The position numbers were made by a program, and so were the translations under genes. The notes beneath the pieces are model-generated. The model saw only the letters and a program-made list of their open reading frames with translations. It had not been told where the DNA came from and did not search any database. Below are positions 18,301 to 26,121 of a stretch of 64,000 nucleotides of DNA, piece by piece (positions within the stretch are counted from its first letter, which is position 1; every line of letters begins with the position of its first letter). Source of the DNA: CBDHFQ01 sp965262565 (lineage in GTDB: Bacteria; Bacteroidota; Bacteroidia; J057). The stretch spans positions 62,001-126,000 of the forward strand of contig CBDHFQ010000029.1 in NCBI GenBank assembly GCA_965262565.1. The letters run 5' to 3'.

Positions 18301-18529
18301 TGGGAGTACAAGGCGGGTACGAACCTTGATGTTTCTAAAATTTTATCCATCTATTCATCAAGGGAGTATTATTCAAGTAGCTAAAAAGCCACCAAAGAAA
18401 GAAAAAGAAAAGACTGGAGAAGGCTTTAAAATAAATGTCCAGGAAATCATAGCTTCGGCAACAGCAGCACTTACGTTTTATCTGATTCTAGATCGGGTAT
18501 TAGATGATAATAATAACAATAGCCAATAA
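15308..18529 (+). CDS. Long SLBB-domain polysaccharide export protein (Wza-like)
   Basis: Predicted outer-membrane-associated export channel component for a capsule or exopolysaccharide. I choose ATG 15308 over an upstream in-frame TTG because it begins a clean signal peptide (MQLRILAKILAIF to GVTAQG). Then come a Ser/Pro-rich linker, a basic helical region, and the Poly_export domain (about residues 215-300, with LGPGDRLIVAVWGSN). Eight SLBB-like units follow, each recognisable as G-x-V-x-x-P-G-x-Y ... AGG, the first with VGNIQRPGPY and the last with VNGNVLQPGT. A hydrophobic helix with an acidic/Asn-rich tail ends the protein. At 1073 residues it is far longer than E. coli Wza (about 380), through SLBB expansion. 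The Wzz-like gene follows 83 nt downstream. Confidence 0.88.
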   Translation: MQLRILAKILAIFWIGTFYIHGVTAQGIDSSGVSSESLPPPAPASNNTPLTPSPTAFGSSSEINFERVPENLRKQIAILRARGAPEQTIQQLIRRYVQSGEIDSLSPSLRSEGLSGVGFSGEGDTARASSQEDPKGSFSLSNEDIPSSSFSYEMFMEQQLIEQEKRKLLELERRKRLNALAKRAQDSVAFQEESVFGQHIFSRKYRFFNWQLGIIPQDDYLLGPGDRLIVAVWGSNELFETLTVDEDGTVLRQYLGKIPVAGYKFKEVVSTLTREYRNFVGDANIDISLDPGPSKVQIKVDLVGNIQRPGPYAVDPGIDALRAIFDAGGVSEKGSVRNIEIIRNGRRRMFIDLYDYLLEGNDMPKLEEGDHVVVPVQGKIVEVSGDVTRPMLYELQPGEDLKKLITYAGGIAFDARTSYVKLVRFLDGRREIMDFDLGELLSKGHDFPLENGDQIIISKQTNDLENVVEVLGNVKYPGYYPFKVGHKISDLISEAGGLDTATFFKRAYLIRKMESGDSRYLRIDLGKTLSNDPSHNFLLQNRDILQVFSQRDFNEVENIAVSGLVRKPDTFLKTPNMTLKDMIYLAGGFLKDADLNSIELSSFKLNEVEDPTFYTLEDSLANKVVKYVSVSENWQDDLSLDTLFLEDFEEVRVYSKYDFGEKQMVSVEGAVENSGTFQVNTYTSLKSLIYQAGGIGDEEVRNIELYRRIYYDEKGKFGTRSVKPEIVRINIDRDWQRNSLLDSILVQPYYKVVLRSENSFAEQGYVMVKGMVGSPGKYTLSPNMTLKDLLYQSGGIRLGADVEKIELTRVIEVDNGNGEIQFIPIKIRQISAQQDWENDNNLDDVFLNAYDEVYIRSNPEFKLQESIFIEGEVVVPGEYTKISKDERISSLVKRAEGITEIAYPEGAYLIRPSQGPISLRLEQALRNPGSKYNIPLLAGDRLIIPPRTEIVTVNGNVLQPGTRVIFEKGNRNFKHYVNLAGGFDRRTKRKLSTVSYVDGSTRRVRTLMFLKFYPSIHQGSIIQVAKKPPKKEKEKTGEGFKINVQEIIASATAALTFYLILDRVLDDNNNNSQ

Positions 18530-18612
18530 TATTTGATGGTCATCCGATCGTTAATTAAGAGAGTAATGCCGAATTAACCGTATGGAGGCTTTATGTAGCA
18601 GCATGATCATTT

Positions 18613-19725
18613 ATGGAACAGAACGGAAAAGATTATAACGGAATAGACGAGCAAGCTGTAGGGCTGGACTTATATGCCATTTATGAGCATGCAAGAGAGT
18701 ATTTGATAATAATAAGGGCCAGATGGTTGCTAGTCATGTTTTGTGGAGGAGTTTTAGGGATATTAATGGCTTGGAATTCCGCCAATAAACCCACCATTCA
18801 TGTCGCAACTGCTATTTTTCATCCAGATACAGAAAATCCTAAAGGTGGACTTGATCTAACAGATCCAGCATCCCTGCTATCCTATTCCCTCAGCGGATAT
18901 GTTCCTGCAAATAATCAAATCATCGGTGTATTGACAAGCAGAAGAATAGCTGATGCTGTATCTCAGGATACCGTTATTTACAAGGGTAAAAAGCGGGTTC
19001 TATCAAAGGTGTATATGGAATTATTGAACCAATCATTTTCTATTACGAGATTGGTTAAAAGAATATTTAAGGGGGGTAAAGGTAAATTACCTGTGTACAA
19101 GGAAATTTCCTATTGTAGTAAAGCCCTAAGAAAAAACCTGAAAATTTTAACTGATGACAATGGATTCGTAGTGATGAATTTCTCGTTCAGAGATCCTGAG
19201 TTAGCACGCCAAATCAGTTATCTCTTCGTAGATGAATTGAAAGGTTATTTCAAGCAATTGAAAACAGAAAAAGCCACGAATAATCTCATATTTTTTCAGA
19301 AGCGTTCAGATTCGGTCAGATTGGAACTGGAAAAGCTGCAATTTGATATAGGTAACTTTTATAATACCAATAAGTATAGTACCAACCTTATCGATCAATT
19401 TAACATAAAGCAATTGGAGGCGCAGCGCAATTTCCTCAACAATATATATTCTGATATCGCTTTGCAATTAGAAAGAACCAGAGCACAACTTCAAAGAGAA
19501 ACACCTATTATTCAGGTGCTTGATTTTCCTGAGCCTCCTTTTGAAAAAGTGAAACCAGCTATCGTGTTACATTTTTTATTAGGAGTATTTCTGGGAGTGT
19601 TATTTATTAGTGCATATTTATTGCGCAACAAAATAAGGAGAGATTTTAAAGCCATCATCGAGTATTATATGGACCCTGATGATGGTGATATGCCTTCCAG
19701 GCACCATCGATCGAGTTTTTCCTGA
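18613..19725 (+). CDS. Wzz/GumC-like chain-length determinant protein without kinase domain
   Basis: Inner-membrane polysaccharide co-polymerase of the shorter type. There is a cytoplasmic N-terminus, a first membrane segment at about residues 38-56, a periplasmic domain with coiled-coil potential (about 215-285), a conserved LDFPEPPFEKVKPA stretch, and a second membrane segment at about 320-342. The protein ends in a short basic/acidic cytoplasmic tail, with no P-loop kinase. It should pair with the SLBB export protein 83 nt upstream to form the envelope-spanning export path. No glycosyltransferase, flippase or polymerase gene is adjacent, so the sugar it handles is probably made elsewhere. 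Confidence 0.85.
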   Translation: MEQNGKDYNGIDEQAVGLDLYAIYEHAREYLIIIRARWLLVMFCGGVLGILMAWNSANKPTIHVATAIFHPDTENPKGGLDLTDPASLLSYSLSGYVPANNQIIGVLTSRRIADAVSQDTVIYKGKKRVLSKVYMELLNQSFSITRLVKRIFKGGKGKLPVYKEISYCSKALRKNLKILTDDNGFVVMNFSFRDPELARQISYLFVDELKGYFKQLKTEKATNNLIFFQKRSDSVRLELEKLQFDIGNFYNTNKYSTNLIDQFNIKQLEAQRNFLNNIYSDIALQLERTRAQLQRETPIIQVLDFPEPPFEKVKPAIVLHFLLGVFLGVLFISAYLLRNKIRRDFKAIIEYYMDPDDGDMPSRHHRSSFS

Positions 19726-19762
19726 GATCCATCATCTATATACCTGGCAGATAAATAAAGAA

Positions 19763-19797
19763 GGGAAGATGGCTGTCTTAAACATTGCTATCTTCCC
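19763..19797 (-). terminator. Intrinsic terminator of the caspase-family gene
   Basis: An 11-bp stem (GGGAAGATGGC / GCTATCTTCCC, one G-T wobble) with a 13-nt loop lies 38 nt past the stop of the leftward gene. On the minus strand the stem is followed by TTCTTTATTTAT, a good T-tract. The plus-strand side lacks a T-tract, so it mainly serves the leftward transcript, though it sits between convergent genes. Confidence 0.75.
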
Positions 19798-19835
19798 CAT
19801 ATAAGCTGTTATTAATAGAAATGTTGATCTGGCTA

Positions 19836-21836
19836 TTATTCTTCCAAAATGTATAATGGAATATTACCTGACAATTTAATTGGCGTATATGGATGCTGCC
19901 GGCCACCGGTTAATTCCTTTACTCTTTCTCCTACAAAATACTCCAATTCCATAAGTGTAATCACCTGATTTTGATTTATGTCTGCCTGACCATCCAGACC
20001 CTCTAGAATAGCCTTTGTAAAAGCTCCATGACCCCAATTAGGATTTTCATAAGAGTATTCCTTCCCACTGGAAGATGTCATTACCGTAACTCCTGGTTGT
20101 TTACTCATCAATTCCTCTACTACTTTGTTGACGTTGACAGCCTTTGCATTTCCAAATTCCAATAGGTCATTACCGGACTGCCCACTATGACAAGCATCCA
20201 GGAATACGAGCTTTTTACATGGAACACCATTCGTTCCTTCGGTTATATCTCTAATATTTAGTGCCGTAGCAAATAAATTATAGGCGTTGAAATCATTGGG
20301 CAGGATATATAAGTTTCCTTTATGGTCCAATGCTCCATGAGAAGAAATAAAAATGAGAATGACGTCTTTCTGTGTCGCTTGTTGCTCTAACCAGGAAATC
20401 CCTGTTTTGATGTTAAATAGGGAGGCATCTTCATTGGTCAACTTCTTCATCTCCACCTTATTGAATAAACTTCCTTCCAGCGTAGAAAATCGATCCGCTA
20501 CAGCACTTGCATCTTTATGTGCGAAAGTAAGATTGATATTTGAGTCTTGATATTCGGAAACACCTATACTCAAAATGTACAAATTGGGTTTGTAAAAATT
20601 GGATTCTTCTTCACTTAGATCAGCAGCTTTAGTATTATCGGCTATCAATTCAGTACTAATAGATGGTTCTGGCTGCGTATAAAAATTGCCATACTCATCT
20701 GTTTTTATCAATAACATATCACTTCCGCCTTTGGAATAACTGTTAGTACTTCCTGCGACAACAAACCCCCGATCAGACGCTAATGCAAGCCCATAACCAT
20801 AATCATGTTCCTCTCCTGAACTGCGTTTTTGCCATATCATTTCACCCTCTTTATCGATTTTCATTAGCCAAATTTGAGCCGCATCGTCCCCAGTATTAGA
20901 AGTAGTACCTACTAAAGCAAATCCATCGTCGATTTTTTTAATGGCGTGGAAGCTATCATTTCCTGCCTGACCGTAGGATTTTTTCCATCGAGGATTTCCC
21001 TTTTTGTCCAGTCGCATAATAATTCCTTCCAATTCTCCCTGACTGCCAGATGCGCTCCATCCAGCTAGCATAATATCTCCGTCCTGAGTGATCGCAAGGG
21101 ATTCTACTGCTTCATTTTCTTTTCCTCCATAGTTTTTCTTCCATATTCCCTTTCCGTTCTTATTGACTTTCAGCACCAGAATATCAGCCTTCCCATTGCC
21201 AAAAGATTGAGTAAACCCAGCCATAATAAAATCTCCCTCATCTGTTTCCTGAATAGCATATGCGCGTTCTATTTCTGAACCCCCATAGGTTTTTTGCCAA
21301 ATTTCCTCTCCTGATGCGTTTAGTCTCAATAACCAAACGTCGCTCTTCCCTTTTCCATAAGAGTGCGAAAACCCTGCAACAGCAAATCCTCCGTCAGAAG
21401 TTTGAATAACAGTCTTAGCCTCATCTGCTTTTTCCCCTCCATATTTGTGCGACCAAATTCCTCTGCCTGATTGATCCAATAAAAAGACCCAGGCATTTTG
21501 AGTTTTTGTTTTCTCATCCTGACTGTATCCTGCTACGATGAAATTTCCTGCTCGAGTTTCTGTAATAGAGTTTGCCCAATCAAAATGAGTTCCTCCTAAA
21601 TGCTTTTTCCAGAGTTCATTCCCCTGTTCATCTACTCTTACGACTAATACATCAGTCTTTCCGTTTCCAAAAGAAGAAGTGGCCCCTGCAAGAACGTAAT
21701 CTCCAGATTTCGTCTGAATAACTGACATAGCCCTTTCATCTCTTTCACCTCCATAAGTTTGGGTAAAGGTATATTGCGCATGTATATGTCCAACTTGCAT
21801 CAATATTAAGCAAGCCAGGAAAACTAAATTTTTCAT
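19836..21836 (-). CDS. Secreted caspase-family (C14) peptidase with propeller-like repeats
   Basis: Exported cysteine protease. The start at 21836 (second Met of a short N-terminal extension) gives a clean signal peptide ending HIHAQ. Residues about 25-385 are seven repeats of roughly 50 residues with a W-x-K-x-YGG ... T-x-DGG-x-x-VAG-x-S ... D-x-L-x-x-x-D-x-x-G pattern, likely a seven-bladed beta-propeller. The C-terminal caspase fold (about 415-660) has the His of SSHG (His500) and the Cys of DACHSG (Cys549), so the catalytic dyad is complete. As known for metacaspases, Asp two residues before Cys suggests cleavage after Arg/Lys rather than Asp. It is a single-gene unit; there is no T9SS sorting domain, so location is periplasmic or extracellular by an unknown route. 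Confidence 0.87.
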   Translation of the reverse strand: MKNLVFLACLILMQVGHIHAQYTFTQTYGGERDERAMSVIQTKSGDYVLAGATSSFGNGKTDVLVVRVDEQGNELWKKHLGGTHFDWANSITETRAGNFIVAGYSQDEKTKTQNAWVFLLDQSGRGIWSHKYGGEKADEAKTVIQTSDGGFAVAGFSHSYGKGKSDVWLLRLNASGEEIWQKTYGGSEIERAYAIQETDEGDFIMAGFTQSFGNGKADILVLKVNKNGKGIWKKNYGGKENEAVESLAITQDGDIMLAGWSASGSQGELEGIIMRLDKKGNPRWKKSYGQAGNDSFHAIKKIDDGFALVGTTSNTGDDAAQIWLMKIDKEGEMIWQKRSSGEEHDYGYGLALASDRGFVVAGSTNSYSKGGSDMLLIKTDEYGNFYTQPEPSISTELIADNTKAADLSEEESNFYKPNLYILSIGVSEYQDSNINLTFAHKDASAVADRFSTLEGSLFNKVEMKKLTNEDASLFNIKTGISWLEQQATQKDVILIFISSHGALDHKGNLYILPNDFNAYNLFATALNIRDITEGTNGVPCKKLVFLDACHSGQSGNDLLEFGNAKAVNVNKVVEELMSKQPGVTVMTSSSGKEYSYENPNWGHGAFTKAILEGLDGQADINQNQVITLMELEYFVGERVKELTGGRQHPYTPIKLSGNIPLYILEE

Positions 21837-21989
21837 ATGTATCATCTAATTATAGTAGGGTCAAATTACTATTAATACAATTCTAGCAAATACTATTCTA
21901 ACTTTTTACGAACTACTAATGTGATTGTCTAATTTGGGTAATTCTGTGTACATTCACATGTAATTGTATGTAATGATCTTTTAAACGTG

Positions 21990-22190
21990 ATGATGAATAA
22001 ACCCGTTGCGATTTTTAGCTTATTAATGAGTGTCCTTTTTGTAGTATTAGGCATTTTAATCTCACTTAAACCTAGTGGTTTGTTTGCTAGCCTGCCTGGA
22101 TACACACATTATTTATTTGGTTTTATTTTAATTTTGTATGGAATCTTTCGTTTTTATCGAGCGTATAAAGTGCTGGTACGGAAAGATTAA
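21990..22190 (+). CDS. Small two-helix membrane protein
   Basis: Predicted inner-membrane protein of 66 residues with two hydrophobic helices (about 7-26 and 38-57) joined by a short loop (KPSGLFASLPGYTHY). A basic C-terminal tail (FRFYRAYKVLVRKD) should face the cytoplasm. Small proteins of this shape are common in Bacteroidota, but I know no function. ATG 21990 or 21993 is preferred to the in-frame GTG at 21987. The next gene starts 16 nt after its stop, suggesting cotranscription. Confidence 0.7.
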   Translation: MMNKPVAIFSLLMSVLFVVLGILISLKPSGLFASLPGYTHYLFGFILILYGIFRFYRAYKVLVRKD

Positions 22191-22206
22191 ACTATTTTTT
22201 TTACTT

Positions 22207-23682
22207 ATGATATTGAAAAAGATTGTCTATATAATGCTTATTACGGGGTATTATATCTCCTCTTCCTCCTTATATGGACAACAAATTACTGCGAGATTAG
22301 ATTTGTCTAAACGCGATCCAAAGCCTGAATTTTATGAATATTCTCCTGTAGATCAGGGACTAATTACCTTAGGCCCCACGAGTACTGCTTCCAGTCGTTA
22401 TCTTGGATTGGTAAAATATGACAGTAATCTTAAAGAAGAGTGGTCCAACAAATTTCTGGAACAAAATGGAAGGAAAAATGTGGACTTTGTATCGGTGGTT
22501 GGTCCGTTTATTTTTGTATTTGTTTCTGAACACTTTCCACGTGAGGATGTGATTAAGAGCTATTTTTACAAATTCGACTTGTCGGGCCAGATGTTATCTG
22601 ACAAGGAAATTTTATCTGTATATCCAAATGAAAAGGAGCAAAAGGTAGAATTGCAATATGTGCTCTCACCCAATAAGCGAAGATTATTGTGCTATAAGAA
22701 TTTGGAAAATAAAAAAGATTCTGAATCTCTTCTATACTATATGTTTGATGATGAGGGAGATTATGTATTGAATGGGGAGATTAATTTAAAATATCCAGAT
22801 AATCGTTTTCGGGTGAGAACATTACGTGTGAGTAATGCAGGAAACGTTTATTTATTGGGAAAATATTACCGTGTAAGTAATGTCAAGGATTCTGATGACT
22901 TCCAATATCTTGTCTATAGATATGAAGGAGGTGCTCCTGATGGAGCAGAAATTCCTATAGAATTGGGAGATAAGTATATTACGGATCTGGCTTTCCGCTT
23001 GGATAGGGATGAAAATATTTATATAGCAGGCTTTTATTCGGATCGAAGTAGTGATCTGATAGGAGGTACCATCCTTCAAAAGATTGGAAACGATGGTCGA
23101 TTGCTATTAAATGCAAATGAAAGCTTTACGCCCGAATTTCTCTCTTCCTATCTATCATCCAGGCAGATTGATAGGGGAAGGGAATTACGTAATTTTTACT
23201 TAAAGGATATCATATTGCGCTCTGATGGAGGTGTTCTGCTATTAGCAGAGAAATTTTATATTACTTATCAATCCTACAGAGATATGTATGGATATTGGGT
23301 GGATAGAGAAATGTATCACTATGAGGACGTAATTTTAACTTCTGTGTCTGGGGTAGGTGATATTGAGTGGCATGCTATTGTAGACAAAAATCAGGTCTCT
23401 GAATCTCCTGCAAGTTTATCCTACTTTAATGCTATTGGCGGTAGTGGTGCCTATATTTTTTATGAATATAAACCTAGAAGGAGTGGGATCAACATATACT
23501 ACAATAATGTTGGTATCTCAGGACAGGTATCAGATCGTAGGCCCCTATTACAAGATTACAAGTTCGGGAATGAATTTTACCCTCGCTATTGTGAACAGAT
23601 CAATAATAACGAAGCGATTATGGTCTACTTTCAAAATAGAGGTAGGACGCTCTCAGTAGTTAAAGTGAGATTTGAAGAATAG
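22207..23682 (+). CDS. Exported protein of unknown function
   Basis: Secreted or periplasmic protein of 491 residues. The ATG at 22207 gives a signal peptide (MILKKIVYIMLITGYY ... SLYGQQ); the longer open frame from 22138 overlaps the preceding small gene and adds an implausible N-terminus. The body is rich in Tyr, Asp and Gly. It shows repeating strand patterns (for example NVYLLGKYYRVS and NIYIAGFYSDRSS) like those of beta-propeller proteins that resemble the repeats in the caspase-family neighbour. No catalytic motif, lipobox or T9SS sorting domain is seen. A strong terminator follows 41 nt after the stop. Confidence 0.7.
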   Translation: MILKKIVYIMLITGYYISSSSLYGQQITARLDLSKRDPKPEFYEYSPVDQGLITLGPTSTASSRYLGLVKYDSNLKEEWSNKFLEQNGRKNVDFVSVVGPFIFVFVSEHFPREDVIKSYFYKFDLSGQMLSDKEILSVYPNEKEQKVELQYVLSPNKRRLLCYKNLENKKDSESLLYYMFDDEGDYVLNGEINLKYPDNRFRVRTLRVSNAGNVYLLGKYYRVSNVKDSDDFQYLVYRYEGGAPDGAEIPIELGDKYITDLAFRLDRDENIYIAGFYSDRSSDLIGGTILQKIGNDGRLLLNANESFTPEFLSSYLSSRQIDRGRELRNFYLKDIILRSDGGVLLLAEKFYITYQSYRDMYGYWVDREMYHYEDVILTSVSGVGDIEWHAIVDKNQVSESPASLSYFNAIGGSGAYIFYEYKPRRSGINIYYNNVGISGQVSDRRPLLQDYKFGNEFYPRYCEQINNNEAIMVYFQNRGRTLSVVKVRFEE

Positions 23683-23722
23683 GATACGCTGGAATTAAAG
23701 TTCGTTTAATATGAAATATATG

Positions 23723-23765
23723 CTCATAAAAGCAGCAACATATATGTTACGCTGCCTTTTATGAG
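23723..23765 (+). terminator. Strong rho-independent terminator
   Basis: CTCATAAAAGCAGC pairs with GCTGCCTTTTATGAG (14 bp, one bulged base). The loop holds the further self-complementary AACATATATGTT. The plus strand continues with TTTTT, so it ends the rightward hypothetical-protein transcript. The A-rich upstream arm may also serve the convergent GNAT gene. Confidence 0.85.
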
Positions 23766-23845
23766 TTTTTATTCATGAGTCTGAAAAAAAGAATTGAAGA
23801 GTGTTCAGGAGGATATGAATATTCCTGTTTCAATACATAGCAATC

Positions 23846-24301
23846 TCAAAGTTCAAGTTTCATTCCTTCATGGCTATTTTCGAATCCAATACGTTGATAA
23901 AATCCAATTGCTTTAATCCTTTTTTTATTTGAGGTGAGTTGTAACATATGAGCTCCTCTTTCCCTGGATCGATGGATAGCCCATTGAATTAGCTGTCTTC
24001 CTAATCCCTGACCTCTTCTATCGGAAGCAATCCGAACATCTTCTAATTGTGCTCTCCATCCACCTTTGTAAGTTAAATAAGGGAGAAAGGTCAATTGGAA
24101 GGTTCCCACCACCTCGCCTTCGCTTTCGGCGATCATCAATTCCTGATTAGGATCCTTTTCTATAGCATAGAATACCTCTACATAGGAATCTAGGAGAGGA
24201 ATAGAGTAATGCTCTCGCTGTGCCCCAATTTCATCGTCTGCTAGCATGTATACAATGCGCTCGAGGTCTTTACGGGTAGCTTTTCTGATTTCTAATTCCA
24301 T
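23846..24301 (-). CDS. GNAT family N-acetyltransferase
   Basis: Predicted acetyl-CoA-dependent N-acyltransferase, cytoplasmic, 151 residues. The fold order is visible: an N-terminal beta strand (LEIRKATRKDLERI), strands with VVGTFQLTFLPYL, and the acetyl-CoA-binding motif A (RRGQGLGRQLIQWA, about 94-107, matching R/Q-x-x-G-x-G/A). The terminal FYQRIGFENS strand-helix pair follows. The substrate is unknown. It is transcribed alone, convergent with the hypothetical gene at 22207-23682. Confidence 0.88.
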   Translation of the reverse strand: MELEIRKATRKDLERIVYMLADDEIGAQREHYSIPLLDSYVEVFYAIEKDPNQELMIAESEGEVVGTFQLTFLPYLTYKGGWRAQLEDVRIASDRRGQGLGRQLIQWAIHRSRERGAHMLQLTSNKKRIKAIGFYQRIGFENSHEGMKLEL

Positions 24302-24662
24302 GAATGTCTGTTAAGCGGTAATTCTTTTCTAATTAATGTCTCAGCCAGCTTAAATTCTGAAAAATTGATCTACACATATACATGTGTCATATAGGATTAA
24401 TAATTAAAATTACTCAATAAAAGCCATTCAAAATTAACTTTATGTCAATTTCTCTTTATATTATTTAATCACAGTAAAAAAACTGAGTATTATTAGGCGT
24501 TCATCTAAGGGCCAAGTATCTGTTTGGCAAAAGTATCTTCTATATACTTTCTTCCTTCCAAAGCTGAATGATTGACTTTTTAAGAATGAGAAATTAACAT
24601 CTCCGGTTTTTCCCTTGTCTAGTATAGTGTAAGACAATCAAATCTAACTTTACTTTAAATTA
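24302..24662. other. Divergent intergenic region with a small palindrome
   Basis: 361 bp between the leftward GNAT gene and the rightward lipoprotein gene, with no coding potential seen. It holds an interrupted palindrome ACACAT-N4-ATGTGT at 24372-24387, about 70 bp upstream of the GNAT start. A second, TTGTCT-N11-AGACAA, lies at 24615-24637, just before the lipoprotein start. Either may be an operator; neither is proven. Confidence 0.4.
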
Positions 24663-25460
24663 ATGATGAACATGTGTAAAGACAAGCTGAAATTTCGGAC
24701 GGATGGCCCTATGTGGAGAGCGATTTGGGCCTTAAGCTTAGTAGTATCTCTTGGGACAATATTCCAGGGATGTGAAAGTTTGGGCGAAGACGATTTACCC
24801 AATATAAGTGAATTCGATCCGGTTGAGTTTACTGCGGCTAAGCAGGCTCCTGTTGTATTAAATTTACTAGATGGGGTAAAAAGTTCAACTCCTCTGCTTT
24901 TGAGACTGGAAACCGGACCTGCATTGGGTTCTTTAGATTTACCTGGTAAAAGTTTGGGAATTTATGAGGTTGATGCTGATGCTATTGTAGGAAGAGATAA
25001 TTTCACTGTAGTTATGGAAATCGATGGGGAAGAGATCAAAAGAGATTTCGTAGCTAATATCACAGATAGACCGACCTATCCTATTTCTGAAGGAATCGCT
25101 ATTTATGATAGAGGGGGAATTGTATCTCCAGATTCTACTGTCATCGCGGATATCCTTGCTAACGATGCCTTTGATAACGAATCTGGATCTATAGTAAAAT
25201 CTCTTCAAATCGAAGTATCCCCAAGCTCCGGAGAAGCTATCATTACAGAAGACTATAAACTGCAATACACACCCGATCCTGTATTGTCTGAAGGTCTAGT
25301 CGATATCGTTTATTCTGTTGAACTTGAAACAGGGGAGAAAGGATATGCACTTGTTCGGTTTCTGGTTACTAGTGAAGGGCTGGGAGATGATTCGGGAGAA
25401 AGAGATCAGGATTCGGAGGACGATCCAAGCGGTGATACCGAAACTCCAGGCAGGAATTAA
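24663..25460 (+). CDS. Lipoprotein with bacterial Ig/cadherin-like domains
   Basis: Predicted lipid-anchored envelope protein. A hydrophobic signal region ends in a lipobox, IFQGC. Tandem beta-sandwich stretches follow: one at about 45-130 (with GPALGSLDLPGKSLGIYEVD and DNFTVVM), and a second at about 140-235 (with VIADILANDAFDNESGS, a pattern of cadherin-like/Big_9 domains). The tail is acidic and Ser/Asp-rich, ending SGDTETPGRN. No enzymatic motif is seen. It may be an adhesive or structural surface protein. A hairpin 44 nt after the stop separates it from the sigma-factor gene. Confidence 0.7.
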   Translation: MMNMCKDKLKFRTDGPMWRAIWALSLVVSLGTIFQGCESLGEDDLPNISEFDPVEFTAAKQAPVVLNLLDGVKSSTPLLLRLETGPALGSLDLPGKSLGIYEVDADAIVGRDNFTVVMEIDGEEIKRDFVANITDRPTYPISEGIAIYDRGGIVSPDSTVIADILANDAFDNESGSIVKSLQIEVSPSSGEAIITEDYKLQYTPDPVLSEGLVDIVYSVELETGEKGYALVRFLVTSEGLGDDSGERDQDSEDDPSGDTETPGRN

Positions 25461-25503
25461 TATTTAATGGGAGATAACAATTAGTACAGAGTGATTAACG
25501 TGT

Positions 25504-25527
25504 AGTCGGCAGATATTACTGCCGACT
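25504..25527 (+). terminator. Hairpin between lipoprotein and ECF sigma genes
   Basis: A perfect 9-bp stem, AGTCGGCAG / CTGCCGACT, with a 6-nt loop is followed by TTCTGTAATCTC. It ends only 12 nt before the sigma-factor ATG. It probably terminates the lipoprotein transcript, but its position inside the sigma leader also allows attenuation or control of translation. Confidence 0.7.
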
Positions 25528-25539
25528 TTCTGTAATCTC

Positions 25540-26121
25540 ATGAACAACAAGAATCTCATACAGAAATGTCTACAAGAGGATAGAAGTGCACAAAAACTTT
25601 TATTTGAAATGTATAAAACCAAAGTCATGAGTATCTGCTTGCGATATGCTCGGATGAAAGCTGATGCAGAAGATATACTTCAGGAAGCCTTCGTTCAAAT
25701 CTTTAGGAAGTTGTCCCAATTGTCTAAACCTGAAGCCTTAGGTTCCTGGATTAGCCAGATAAGCATAAGAACAGCCATCAATTATTATCGAAAGAATACA
25801 AAATACAGGGAAACCTTTGATTTTCAGTTGAGCATTGAAGATCAATATCACTTAAGCAGTAAAGAAGATAAATTGATTGTCGGTACACTAGAACATGAAC
25901 AACTCTTAAAGATGATTCAGGCCTTGCCTTTTGGCCCACGAATGGTATTCAATATGTTTGTGATAGAAGGTTACTCACATAAAGAGATTGCCCTTGAATT
26001 AGGGACAACAGAATTATCCTCCAGAGTTCAGTTAAATAAAGCCAGAAAGATATTGAAAAAACGTATACAATCTCAAGAATATAAGTCCGATACTGATTAT
26101 GGACAACAATCAAATAGATAA
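25540..26121 (+). CDS. ECF-family RNA polymerase sigma factor
   Basis: Directs RNA polymerase to a dedicated promoter set. Region 2 spans about residues 12-85, with ICLRYARMKADAEDILQEAFVQIFRKL, the region 2.1-2.2 core, followed by a conserved SWISQISIRTAINYYRK region 2.4. Region 4 is at about 125-180, with LPFGPRMVFNMFVIEGYSH then KEIALELG as the HTH. The 193-residue length is standard for ECF factors. Its last 23 nt overlap the start of the next gene, a predicted anti-sigma factor, so the two are translationally coupled and the activity is probably held in check by that protein. Confidence 0.93.
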   Translation: MNNKNLIQKCLQEDRSAQKLLFEMYKTKVMSICLRYARMKADAEDILQEAFVQIFRKLSQLSKPEALGSWISQISIRTAINYYRKNTKYRETFDFQLSIEDQYHLSSKEDKLIVGTLEHEQLLKMIQALPFGPRMVFNMFVIEGYSHKEIALELGTTELSSRVQLNKARKILKKRIQSQEYKSDTDYGQQSNR

